Shown here one piece after another: positions 32,827 to 43,741 of a DNA stretch of 54,076 bases (positions are counted from its first letter, which is position 1; every line of letters starts with the position of its first letter). The stretch is from Porphyra umbilicalis (lineage: Eukaryota > Rhodophyta > Bangiophyceae > Bangiales > Bangiaceae). The stretch covers positions 1-54,076 of the forward strand of contig KV919182.1 of assembly GCA_002049455.2 (NCBI GenBank), in the 5' to 3' direction. The notes beneath the pieces were generated by a model. It was not told the DNA's origin. It saw nothing but the letters and a program-made list of their open reading frames with translations, and did not search any database. The position numbers and the translations under genes were made by a program.

Positions 32827-35800
32827 TCAGCAAAGCCCCATGGCCTTGACATGCTTGTCGTGCTTAGTCTTGCCGAGCTCCTTCGTCATCGGGTCCGCCA
32901 CCATGTCGTCCGTTGCACAATGCTCCAATGTCACCTTGTCCGTCGTGATGGCCTCGCGCACAAAGCGGTAGCGAATGTCGATGTGCTTAGTGCGCTTGTG
33001 CTCGACGGGGTTCTTGGAGAAGTCAATGCACCCGCTGTTGTCGACCTTGATGTTGATCGGCCCGCCCAATATCGCTGTCCGCAGCCCTTGAGTTGCCACG
33101 CTTTGCACGAGCTTGTTGAGCCAAACAGCTTCCTTGCTGGCCTCACATAGAGCCATGTACTCAGCTTCCATCGTCGACAGCGCCACCGTCTTCTGCAACT
33201 TAGAACTCCAGCTGACGGCTGCTCCGCCAAAGATGAAGGTGAAGCCCGTCGTCGAACGTCGCGTCTCGTGGTCACCCGCCCAGTTGGCATCACTAAAGCC
33301 TTGTAGAACACAGGAAGAGTTCTTGTCGAAAACCAGCCCCTTGTCCATCGAACCTTTGACGTACCGTAGAACGCGCTTGATCGCCGCCCAATGCTCCTTG
33401 CCGTAGCACGAAACAAACCGACTCAGCTTCCCGATAGCGAAGGCGAGGTCAGGACGTGTCCCGACCATCAGGTACATCAGACTGCCGACAGCTTCGCGGT
33501 AGGGCAGCGCGTCGTCGCTCTCGGCGGCCTTGACCAGCTGCAGGCCCACCTCCAGCGGCGTTCCGATCGGGTTGCACTCCGCCATCCCGAACTTCTCCAG
33601 CACTTGCGCCGCGTACTTGCCCTGCGACAGCTTGAGGGTGCCCAACGCCTTGTCACGCCTAATCTCTAGCCCGAGGATGACCTTCGCCTCGCCCAGGTCC
33701 TTCATCTCAAAACGCTTGTGCAGAGCGTCCTTAATCTTGTAGATCGCCGCCAGGCTTGATGCCACCAACAGTAGATCGTCGACGTACACCAGGACGATGA
33801 TGATTTCGCCGTCATCCATAAGAAGGTAGAGGCACGCATCCGGGTCAATGTTATTGAACCCTTGTGACTTGAGAAAGTCGTCGAGCTTGGCGTACCACAT
33901 CTCGGGAGCTTGCTTCAGCCCATACAGCGCTTGGAGGAGACGACACACCTTGTCAGGATACGTCGGATCGACATAGCCGTCTGGCTGCTCCATGTGGACC
34001 TCCTCGTCAAGGTCGCCGTTGAGGAATGCCGTCTTGACGTCCATCTGATGTAGCTCTTACCCGTTCGCCGCCGTCATCGCCAGGATGCATCGGATGGTAG
34101 TGAACTTGGCCACCGGCGCGAACGTCTCGTTGAAGTCGAGCCCCTTGATCTGCCGGTTCCCCATAAAGCACAGGCGCGCCTTGTGCCGCGTCTTGTTGTT
34201 CCCGTTCTTGTCAACCTCGTCCTTGACCTTGTACACCCACTTGCCCTTCAGCACGCGCCGACTGGCCGGGCGATCCGTCAAGCGCCAAGTCTTGTGCTTG
34301 CGGATGGCCTCCATCTCCTCGTCCATGGCAATCTGCCACTTAGCCCATTCCTGCCCTTGAACGGCTTGCACGTACGTCGTGGGCGCCTCGTGAGCAACCA
34401 GGCTCACCGGGCGCCAGTACTCGACAGGTGGTCGCCGCGCTCTGCCGCTCCGACGCAAAGTTTCTTGAGAGCCGCCACAACCTTGATTGTCGTCCGCGGA
34501 CTTGTCAGATCCATCGTCTTGCTTGTCATCCTTGTCGTCATTGTCAGCATCTACGTCTTCGCTGTCGCTTGTAGAACGCAAGCCCGTCTCGACTTCGACG
34601 TTTTCGTCTCCGGGGAGCTCCTCTGCAACTTCTGCCACCTCGCTTACGTTCGTCTCGGCGAACACAACGCTTCGTGCCTTGCCGACCTTGCCGTCGTCGA
34701 GGATGACCTTGTACGCCTTGCTGCCGTCGGGATAGCCTAAGAAGACGCCCTTCGCCGCCTTGTCGCCAAACTTGCCGTCGATGTGACTCTTGTGCAGCAC
34801 CACCCAGCATGTCGACCCAAAAACCCGCATGTGGCTTACGTCCGGCTTCTTCCCGGTCCACAGCTCAAAAGGCGTCTTGCCGACGGGAAGCACCCGGCTG
34901 GTGATGCGGTTCTTGATGTACACCGCCGTCTTGATCGCATCCGCCCAAAGATCCTGATCGACGTCCTTGTGTCGCATCATGGTGCGAGCCATCTCCACGA
35001 GAACTCGGTTAAGCCGCTCAGCAACCCCGTTCTGCTGCGGCGTGTCGGGCACCGTGGTCTGGTGCGTCGTGCCGTTCTCATCGTGAAGAGCCTTGAATGC
35101 GTTCGACACATACTCGCCGCCATTGTCGGAGCGTAAGATCTTGATCTTGGTTCCCGTGTGCAGCTGGGCCTTCGTCAGCCACTTCTTGTACTCAGAGAGC
35201 AGATCGCTCTTCTTCTGCATGAAGACCACGTCGGTCCAGCGGGTGAAGTCGTCAGTGAAGGTGCCAAAGTAGAGCGCACCGCCACGCGACGGCTCCGACA
35301 TTGGCCCGCCCAGGTCCGAGTGCACGAGCTGCAGGCGCTTGGTCACTCGACCTCCTCCTGCACTAGGCATAGGCGTCATAGCCGCCTTCCCATACACGCA
35401 CGGCTCGCAGACGTCCTTGACCGCCATGGAAGAGCACTTGAGTCCATCGATGTCCTTGTTCTTGATCATCCGCTTAACGCCAGCCACGTTGACGTGCCCA
35501 AGGCGCTCATGCCTGAGCTGAAGTGAGGCCACCGCAGCAATATCCGACAGTGGGGCCATGTCCAGGTGGTAGAGCCCACTCTTCCGCGTGCCGCACGCAG
35601 CGACCTTGTCGCTAATCTTGATGATCGTCTTACCGCCCTTGAATGACACTTCCGCACCACGCTCCTCCATCATGCCGACCGACATGAGGTTGAAGCCCAT
35701 GGTAGGAGCATGGAGCACCTTCTCCAACTTGATCTTGCGCGTCTTGCCGTGAACGATGACATTGAGCACGACGGTTCCGACGCCCGCCGTCGCTACGGAC

Positions 35801-36753
35801 CCCTTGTCACCCATGGTGACGCTGCGTCCCGTAGTCGTCTGGTAGTCGTCGAAGCACCCGCGCATCCAGCACATGTGTGCAGACGCCGCAGAATCGACAA
35901 GCCACGACTTGGAGATGTCATCGGTGTCAGCCGCATTGCCCACCAAACAGATGGCGTCGTCGCTGTCGCTACCATCGTCAGCCGCAATCGCGGCCACCTT
36001 GTCCTGTCTCTGCTTCTTGGCCTTGAGCTCGGGGCAATCGTGAGAGATATGCCCAAACTTATGGCAGTAGTAACACTCGATCTTGGAGAGGTCACCACGG
36101 CGGCCTTGACCTCGATAGTTGGCGCCGACGAGTGCCATGTCGCCAATGCGCCTGGTCGACGGTGACTTGTCCGCCTGCCGCCGCTCCTCCTGAAGCAAGC
36201 GGCTCTTGACAAAGTCAAGGCTCAGCTCGTCCTCGCCCTTGGCGTCGAGAGCCACCAGCAGGTTCTCGTACTTGGACGTCAGCCCGTTGAGGACACTCAT
36301 AGCAACGTCCATCTACGTCACCTCGCCGCCCATGGCCTTGAGGTTCTCGCCGAGGTTGCGCACGCGGTTGATGTAGCCCAGCATGCGCTCGCCGACGGTC
36401 ATTTCGACGGTGTAGAACTCGCGTCGCGCCTTCATCTTGTTCATCAAACTCTTGCGCTGGAAGACACCTTGCAGCGTCGACCACATTTCTGCCGTCGTCT
36501 TGCAGCCCGACACGTGCTCGAGCTGCTCAGATCCAAGGGTGAGCCCAATGATGGCGCCCGCCTTCGTGTCTCGACGCTTCCACACAGCCAACTCGCGGGC
36601 ATCCGCGTCCGTCGGCTTGCCGTCTTCGTCAAGCATATCGTCCAGGTCGCGCAGCGCGAGGACCATCTTAATGCGCTGACGCCATTCGTGGAAGTTCGTC
36701 TCCGTCAACTTGTCGATCTTGATGCCGCCCATTCCGGCAGCGCCTCCGTCCAT
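32827..36753 (-). pseudogene. gag-pol: Copia Gag-Pol polyprotein (about 1,308 codons) with two nonsense codons
   Basis: From ATG 36751-36753 a single frame encodes Gag (KLTETNFHEWRQRI; knuckle CYYCHKFGHISHDC), protease (WLVDSAASAHMC, active Asp in DSA), integrase (HERLGH...CEPCVYGK; LVHSDLGGP, RSDNGGEY, NGVAERLNR giving D, D, E), RT (KARLCFMGNRQIKG, MDVKTAFLNGDL, catalytic YVDDLLLVAS) and RNase H (FSDANWAGD, RRSTTGFTF, STMEAEYMAL, NPVEHKRTKHIDI), with the normal stop at 32827. Two internal stops interrupt it: TAG 36313-36315 in Gag and TAA 34057-34059 just before the MDVKTAFLNG motif. No frameshift is seen. As read, only Gag fragments and a headless RT could be made, so the copy depends on readthrough or help in trans. 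Confidence 0.88.
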
Positions 36754-36900
36754 GATGTCGTCATGTCGTAGCGCCCAAACTTTCCCAGCCGTTCGCCTTG
36801 ACCGTCACGTCCTCGAACCACCTTGACCTCGTCTTCCTCGCACTTGCCGCGACCGTCGCGACACCAGCTGGCACACCTTGCTCCTGTCACAGCCCCGGCT

Positions 36901-36914
36901 CTGGGCCCATAACC
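36901..36914 (-). promoter_or_regulatory. Copia primer-binding site, initiator-tRNA anticodon-loop type
   Basis: Directly inside the 5' LTR the minus strand reads GGTTATGGGCCCAG. This is complementary to the anticodon stem-loop (CTGGGCCCATAACC) of eukaryotic initiator Met-tRNA, not to a tRNA 3' end. Drosophila copia is known to prime with a 5' half of initiator tRNA cleaved in the anticodon loop, and its primer site has this sequence. Confidence 0.8.
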
Positions 36915-37333
36915 TGTTGAAACGCAGTGGGGATAGGGGTTGGGGGACCACGGTGAAGTGGTTGAGTGGCTTGAGCTTGTGTGTGTGTGTGCGAACGTGC
37001 TTTGTTGGTTGTCCTAAGGATCGCCCGCCTCTCCCAACCGAGAGCACCTCTAAAATAGTCCCCACCGGCCCAAGTGCTCGCCCCTCTCGCGCCCACACCG
37101 ACGCCCACGCCCTCGCACCAAATCGAATCACTCACCAGATCAAAAGCCACTAGAGCAAAGCGAAGATCAAATCCAAAAACATGCCAAAAGTAACGCCCCA
37201 AGATGACCCAACACAAATGTGTGCAACTTGACCACGTCTTGCAAATGTACCATGTGGGGTACCATAAGGGTCACCGACCATCGTCCAACCGCGAACCGCC
37301 AGTGGAGTCGGCGACGAGCATCACAGTCCAACA
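36915..37333 (-). repeat. Copia 5' LTR (419 bp)
   Basis: Same 419-bp sequence as 32373-32791. Transcription of the element would start here, from a TATA-like block at the position equivalent to 32508-32516 of the other copy. Confidence 0.92.
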
Positions 37334-37338
37334 ACCCG

Positions 37339-39271
37339 CGAACGAAGACGCAATTGCGTAGCTTCCTCGGCATGTGTAACGTGTACCGCCGCTTCGTCGC
37401 GAACTACGCACGGATCGCAGCGCCCCTAAACCAGCTGACAACCAAGGCGTACGGCGACACGCTCCTGACGTTCACCGAGACGCAGGCCGCAGCGTTCACG
37501 CGCCTACGCGACGCGCTGCTTCATCCGCCGGTCCTGGCGCTCCCCCGCCGCGGAGCGCCCTTCACCATCGACGTCGATGCGTGCGACACCCAGTTGGGCT
37601 GCGCTCTGCTCCAAGAGCAGCAAGATGTCCAGCTGAAACCCGTGGGGTTCTACAGCCGCGCCCTGCAACCCGAGCAACGCAACTATTCGGCCACCGAGAA
37701 GGAGTGCCTGGGCCTCGTCTGGGCCGTGCTCCACCTCCGACACTATGTGGAGGGCTCGCGGTTCACGGTGCGTACCGACCACGAATGCCTCAGCTGGATC
37801 TACCGGTTGACGACGGCCACCGGTCGTCTGCTCCGTTGGCGCCTCCGCCTAGCGGAGTTCGACTTCGAGGTGAAGTACAAGAAGAGAGCGAACCACCACC
37901 TCCCCGATGCTCTGTCCCGCGTACCCACGACGGGTCTGGACAAAAAGGAGCTGGACGACGACATCCCATGCTTCCTGCTGGCTCAGGCCGCAAGGGGCAC
38001 GGATGCCAACAACTTCTCGGCGCCGGTACCGCCTCCCCCTATCACAGCAGAGGAGCTCCTTCGCGCACAAGGCGCGGATGGCCGATGCCAGCAGCTACGC
38101 GCCGTGATCGACTCGGGAAAGCCGACGCGGTTCGTCCTCGATGAGGAAGGCCGCCTCATGCGCCGTCAGCCAACGACGGACGTTATGCAAGTATACATCC
38201 CCGAGGAGCTACGCTCCCGCGTGATGGGCCTCGAGCACTACCCGACAACCAAAGGTCACCCTGGGGTGCAGCGGATGTACGCCGCCATGAAGCGTTGCTT
38301 CTATTGGGAGTCGATGATTGTCGACCTGTACGACTTCGTCCGGCAGTGCCCGCCGTGTGCGAAGAACCGGCTGCAGGAGCGACGGCATACGTCCCCCATG
38401 ACCCGGTTCCCGCCGAAGGAACCGTTGACCGAGGTTGGCATTGACATCCTCGGACCGCTGCTCAACACGGTTGACGGCAACCGGTATGTGTTCATCATGT
38501 CCGACCGCTTCTCGAAGCTAACCCGTACGGTTGCGCTCCGACGTATCACCGCCGTCACGGTCGCGTCGGCGTTCCTGACCGCATGGTTCGCGGCCTACGG
38601 GCCCCCCGACTGCGTCCTATCGGACCTGGGTCGACAGATGGGCAACGCGTTCTTCCGCGACGTCATGAAGACGTTGGGCACGAGGTGCAAGTACACGACG
38701 CCTGACCATCCGCAGACCAACGGTCAGGTGGAACGGTATAACCGTACGCTGCTGAACCAGATCCGGGCCTTCTGTGAGGAGCACCCGCGACAGTGGGATC
38801 GCCTCCTCCCCGCCCCGAGCCTGGCGTACAACACCTACCCGCATAGGGCCACCGGTATGGCGCCGTTCGACCTCCTGATCCCCCGCCGTATGCCCAACCT
38901 CACGGTTGAGGGCCTCGCTGGCTCGTCTCCGCTGGCATCCGCCGATGGCTCCCCGCTCATGGTGAAGCGCGCCATCATCCAGGGCTTGAAAAATCTCATC
39001 CCGACGGTGCGCGCTTCCCTCGACAAGTACCAGGCTCGCTATAAGCGAGACTGGGACAGCCGGGTACGGCCGAAGAACAAGGACCTGGTGGTCGGTGACT
39101 TCGTCTACCTCCGCTCCCACCGCGGGGGGCACACGCTGCTGCCCAGGGCCCTTGGCCCGTTCGAGATTCTCGATACAGACGGCACCTACTTCGTAATCGA
39201 CCAAGGCGATGGTGAAGGACGGGTCAACAGTAACGACGTCACACCGGCACCGCGCCCGGTGCCGGGACCGG
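37339..39271 (+). pseudogene. pol: Ty3/gypsy pol, part 2: RNase H and integrase
   Basis: It continues the RT frame in phase (RTKTQLRSFLGMCNVYRRF). RNase H spans about 37560-37930 (PFTIDVDACD, SATEKECLGLVWA, VRTDHECL, NHHLPDALSR). The integrase zinc site HYPTTKGHPG...CPPCAKN leads to the core: Asp in GIDILGP, Asp in VLSDLGRQ (more often SDRG in the family), PDHPQTNGQVERYNRT with the Glu. A GPY/F-like module (VGDFVYLRSHR, ALGPFEIL) follows. The open frame runs to 39447, but from 39272 it translates the E2 inverted end, so the native C-terminus and 3' LTR are lost. Confidence 0.82.
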
Positions 39272-39372
39272 CACAAAGGAACCCACCGGATCCGCCGGCA
39301 CGCCAACGTCACCGGCTCTTACGTGCTCCATTGGCCGCCGATCCAGGCCGTATGCGACTGTCGGCACGGCAC
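39272..39372 (+). repeat. Left inverted end of E2
   Basis: 101 bp, matching the inverted 49821-49921 except at two positions (GTATGCG here against ATAAGCG there). Its inner edge contains CTGTCGGCACGGCA, shared in variant form with E1's ends. The gypsy pol frame runs into it without a stop. Confidence 0.75.
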
Positions 39373-39447
39373 GTCCCATGCCGATCACACCTTGCCTGCG
39401 GCCCGGCCAATCAGAGAGCGAGATTCCACAATTCCGGGCCGCGCTGA

Positions 39448-40063
39448 TGGGGCATTCTGGGGGTAGGGGGCCTCTTTTCACCGGCCGCTGCTACAAATAT
39501 TTGGCCCCTGGTAATGCAATTTTCGTGCTCCCACAGCGCCCTCTGCTACACTCTGACGGGAGGGGGCTTGATGCTGTCAGCCGCTGAACGATTGGATGAG
39601 CATGCGCGGTCAGCACTTGACGCACCAATGAGCATCGTCCATGAAATGTGACAGGCGACAGAATTTCGGCCCGGCCCGCACCTGCAGGGACCCCGCATCA
39701 CTTCACATGGACCTCGGTTCGAGCGTGTCAGGCAGGGCGCGCGCACGCACTGGAACCGCCTCCACTCCGACGTGACGCCCGCCGCGCGTCCACCGGAGCG
39801 CGGAGCGTCGTCCGCTTCGCCACACCGGACCCCGACGGACTACCCCGGAGCCAACACCCGCTGCCACCCTACCCGGCATTTTTCAACGAGTACCACACCC
39901 CTCCCATGCATGTATTGAACTGTCGAGACTACCCCATCGCACCATCCCCCCGTGCTGCCCTACCTCTGACACCCCCCACCCCCATCGTCGCTCCCACCGT
40001 ATCCCCCACCCCCACCGCCTCCCCCCGCTCTTCTCGTCCGCGTGTGCCCCCTCGGGGAACAAC
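39448..40063. other. E2 leader region
   Basis: Non-coding sequence between the E2 left end and the Ulp1 gene. The last part (about 39880-40060) is C-rich with few G, as expected for a promoter or 5' leader. No TATA box is clear. Confidence 0.4.
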
Positions 40064-43000
40064 ATGGAGAGTGACGCCCACGGCCAACCGCTCCGTCGCC
40101 TCCTCATGTGTGGGTTTCTCCACAGCCTACCCGTCGTTGAGGACAACGCTGAAGACGCGTACCTCCCGCTAGGAGACTCGTCTCAGTCGCTACTTGTCCA
40201 GGCGCGGAGCGCCTACACCGACTACATTGCCAACCACGATGCGGGAGACGCCTCGGTTGGCGCAACCTCCGGGGCCACGCATGATGACGGCTACGACGAC
40301 AATGACGGCGGGCCGCCTGACAGTGCGCAAGACGCCAGCCACGCTGCACTGCAAAGTGCCGACACCGACGGACCGGGGGCCGAACCGACGCCGGCTGCGC
40401 TCTCCAAAGCACAGCGAGCAAGCCGCCGTCGGGGGCTGAAGGCGGCTGCATCGACTGCCGCTTCGAGCACCCGCCCCAAGAAGCCGCGCCAGCCTACCAA
40501 GATGGAGCGGGCGTACTCCGTGGAGGAGCTGGTAACGGTCTTCCTCTCGGAGCTCCGCATGGCAGTCGGCCTCGACGCGCGCATGGGCGGCGACGACGAG
40601 CTCGAGGGCGGGTGCGTCCACGGCGCGAACGTCATTGGCTTTGTCGAGGCTTTCGACCCCATCTGAGTCTGGACGGCGCTGATCAAGGGCAACGTCGCCG
40701 CCTTCTGCTCCTGCGGCGGCGTCATGGGCAGCGGCTCGGCGACCACGGTGGATCACGCGCTCGAACACGTCGAGATACAGTGGAAGCGCAAGAAGAGCTC
40801 CACTTGTCGCCACGCGGCGGCGCTGCTGGCGGCCTACCGCATGATGTCGGCTGAGTTGGGCCTGCAAACGCCCGAGGCGCTGATCCGCGTGATGCCGTCC
40901 TTGCGCGGCCCCAACCTAACGGCAGACGGAAAGCCGTACGAGACGGTCGTCCACAACGTAGGCAAGGTCGGCAGGCGGATGAACATCCCGCTGTACGCTA
41001 TCTGCTACAGCAGCATCTGGTCTCCGGCCATCGTCCGACCGGGTGGAAACCGGTACAAGTTGGCCACGTGCTGCCTCCTGTCCTGGCAAACCCAGCCTTG
41101 GGGGTGCCCGCATGCCAAGGCCGTCAACAAGTTCAACCGAGTCGAGGCGTCGGCTGCGTCGGAGGCTGCAGCGGGTGCCCAAGAGGCGTTGCGATTTGGA
41201 CCTACTGGTGTGCTTAACGAGATGGGCGACCCGCCCCCTGCCGAGCCCGCGGCCGCCGCCTCCGCTACTCCGCCATTGCCGTCGCCACCTCCGCGCCTCC
41301 GTCGTGCACGCAATATGTTCCCGTGCACGCAGGAGGTGGCGTTGTGCGACGTGTAGTGCAAGTTTGTGGACGCGGCCCGCGCAGCCGACAACATGTACCG
41401 GTACGACTCCAGGCTTCACGTGGAGGAGAAGTGCATCGTGTGCCAGGAGCCGCGGGGCGACTCGCTGTCGACCCAGAACATTTCCCTTCTGTTCACCGTG
41501 AGGGGACGCATGCAAATCTTGGTTGGACAGTGGAGATGCGTCAAATTCCATGACGTCTTGTATGACGGGGCGGGCGACGGGCTGTTTGCTGCAACACAAG
41601 AGGTGGTCTACGCGCGCATCTTCTTGGACCTGGTGCTGGAGCTGTGCGTTATCGCGCGGTCGACTATGGCGGCGGCATGCCAGTACCTGACGGGGCTGCT
41701 GAGGAACACGGCGGCCTACGGAGAGGGCGAGCCTGGTCAAGCCCGGCAGCTGCTGTCCGACGCGACCGGCGAGTTCTCGGACACGCTGGTTGTGCCGGCC
41801 GCGGCTTTCAAGTGCCACCACTGTGGCCGGGAGGAGTCCGCCGGCGGGCCGTTCAAGTGCATTGTGTGTGACGGTCAAATGCTTTCGGTGCTCCAAGCAC
41901 ACGTCAAGGAGATGGTTCGGCCAAGCAGCAACGCGCCACGGGTCGACTTCTCCATCCTTTTCGCGTGTGCGATCCGGACTTCATCGATGCGAGGGCTGGT
42001 GCGCCGCCGCGTCCGGGCCAAGCCGGAGGAGGGGGTCGAGCTGACCATTGCCGAGTCGCGCGTGTGGCCCCAATTTGTGGCTGCTGCAGATGAGCCACCT
42101 CCCGCAGCCCCACCACTGCCCACGGCCGATGGTGTCATGCAGCGTGCGCCGATCGATGACGAGCGGGCGCTCAGGTGGTCTGCAGCCCAAGTCGTCAAAC
42201 ACCTTTTTGCGGTCCACGGGCGCGGGGATGCTGGGGCGCCCGCTGTGCAAGCCGCGCCTGCCGCCGTGCTCGACCCCCCCCCGCATGCGGCCGCCAACGA
42301 AGGCAGCGCCGCTTCCGGGGACGAATACGATGACGTGGACCTGGCGAGCGGCCACGAGACCAGCAGCAGCAACGACGACGACAGCGGCACCAGCGATGAA
42401 GAGATCGACCAAGCCGATGCCGACGCTGGCAGCGGGGATTCGGTCGGCAACGCCACCGACGACGGCGGCAGTGCGATGGAGCTCGAGGGCGGTGCGGTGC
42501 AAGTCGGGGAAACAGGTGCGGCGGGTAACAACCCGAGTGCAGCTTTGTTGTCCGCCAACGGGGCCTCGGCGCTCGATGGCATTCAGCCGCCTGCGCCGCG
42601 CTCCCCATCGTCGCCGCCGTCTGCTGCGGGGTCGGGCTCTTCCTCGTCCTCTTCCTCTCCGCCTCCAACGAGACGCCGCCGAGGTACAGCAGCTGCCGCC
42701 CGCTTACCGCGCCCTACGCGTCGGTCACGGCGTCGGTCGGCCACACGGGCTGGTGGCGACGCGTGGCGGCTGCAGGAGGGGGAGACCGAGGAGGTGCCGG
42801 AAGGGGGAAACGCCAGCGAGGACCCAGTCGCTGTTGATCGGGCGGATCCGCTGTCACCGCTGACGCTGCGCGCCATCAAGGCGACCGCTGACACCATTGT
42901 CGCGCCGCCCGATGGCGTCGCCACCGTGCTTGTCAAGATCGGTCCCATCTCGTTGCAGCTAGAGGACTTCCTGCTGACGCTGCCGAAGCAGTGGTTTAAT

Positions 43001-43540
43001 GACGAGCTCGTCAACGCGTACGACGAGTTGCTGCGCGTCCGCCAGATGAAGTTTGCGTCGTCCGTGCGTCCTAAGCCGCGCTACATCTTTTTTAACTCTT
43101 TCTTCTTCGACAAGCTCACAGAGAATGGTCGCTTCAACCACGACGCGGTGCGGCGCTGGACGAGAAAAGAGGTCGTGCTCAAGGCCCGCAAGATCTTCGT
43201 CCCTGTTAATGTCACAGATGCGCATTGGTTTTTGGCGGTGGTCATCCCGGCGGCGGGGCGCGTCGAGCTCTACGACTCCATCGGCGGCGCACAGGAGCAC
43301 ATGGGAAAGAATCTTGCGCGGTGGGCCGAGAAGGAGGCCTCCTTGCACGGCTTGCCCAAGAAAGATTGGAGCGTCGTCACAATGCCTTGCCGCATTCAAG
43401 AAAACAATGACGATTGCGGTGTCTTCATGTGCCGGCGTATGGAGCTCATGTCCAAGGGCGAAGCGGTCGTCGGTTGGGGCGGGAGCTCTTCGTACCATCG
43501 CCGTCGGATAGCAGCCGAGTTGCTGTCCGGTTCCCTGTAG
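40064..43540 (+). pseudogene. E2 SWIM/zinc-finger/Ulp1 (C48) gene, with candidate KDZ D1 motif and two nonsense codons
   Basis: One frame of 1,158 codons from ATG 40064, broken only by TGA (codon 201) and TAG (codon 431). An acidic N-terminus (1-150) is followed by a SWIM zinc site (Cys215, Cys217, Cys248, His250), a second knuckle LATCC...GCPHAKAVNK, a CIVCQEPRG finger, a segment with LYDGAGDGLFAA, a CHHCG finger, then FKCIVCDGQML with Asp603. This last pattern (CxxCG, spacer, DG, basic/proline stretch) matches the first catalytic Asp region of KDZ-family transposases. An acidic Ser-rich linker leads to a complete-looking C48 domain: WFNDELVNAY, His1054 (DAHWF), Asp1071 (LYDS), Gln1112 and Cys1118 (QENNDDCGVF). 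Ulp1 enzymes remove SUMO-like modifiers in the nucleus. The D2 and E transposase motifs are not here but in 47337-48791. Confidence 0.7.
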
Positions 43541-43741
43541 ACGTTTGCATGCTGCCTCTATTTGTCATTGTGCCGTCGCTTTGTCCTGCATGACCACGAC
43601 CCTATACTCCTTTTCTTGCGCTCCCTACTGCAACCGCCACCAAGATCTCCTTGACAATAGCATCGATCAAGAAGTGGACGGGTGGAACAGTTGAGTGCTC
43701 AGCGAAGAGAATAAAGCAATCAAAGAACACTCATCCCTCCA
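43541..43741. other. Short spacer between Ulp1 gene and array 1
   Basis: 3' flank of the Ulp1 gene. AATAAA-like GAATAAAGC (about 43709) is a possible polyadenylation signal in plus orientation. Confidence 0.35.

Larger units (their letters stand above)
32373..37333 (-). mobile_element. Complete Ty1/copia retrotransposon inserted in the gypsy RT gene
   Basis: Two 419-bp LTRs flank a minus-strand gag-pol. The target duplication ACCCG is present at 32368-32372 and 37334-37338. The LTRs appear identical on reading, implying a recent insertion. The order on the minus strand is 5' LTR (36915-37333), primer site, gag, protease, integrase, RT, RNase H, polypurine tract, 3' LTR (32373-32791): integrase before RT, as in Ty1/copia. 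Two in-frame stops in gag-pol conflict with the youth of the LTRs. Confidence 0.92.
28739..39271 (+). mobile_element. Ty3/gypsy element, split by a copia insertion and cut at its 3' end by E2
   Basis: Gag (29347-31011), protease remnant and RT (31008-32372), then RNase H and integrase (37339-39271) are in the Ty3/gypsy order. Removing the copia element and one ACCCG copy restores the frame exactly, so that insertion came after the gypsy frame was in place. The left border is taken as TGTTG at 28739, where copia pol sequence stops. No 3' LTR is recognisable: at 39272 the sequence becomes the left end of E2. The element can no longer be autonomous. Confidence 0.75.

Noticed and set aside
39272..39500. 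3' LTR of the gypsy element
   Set aside because: No resemblance to 28739-29105; the sequence is the inverted partner of 49821-49921.
27323..41356. Reassigned stop codons as an explanation for the interrupted frames
   Set aside because: TAA, TAG and TGA all interrupt frames; TAG and TGA also serve as normal ends of intact genes here (kinase TAG, gag TGA, KDZ-half TAG), and no stop maps to one consistent residue.
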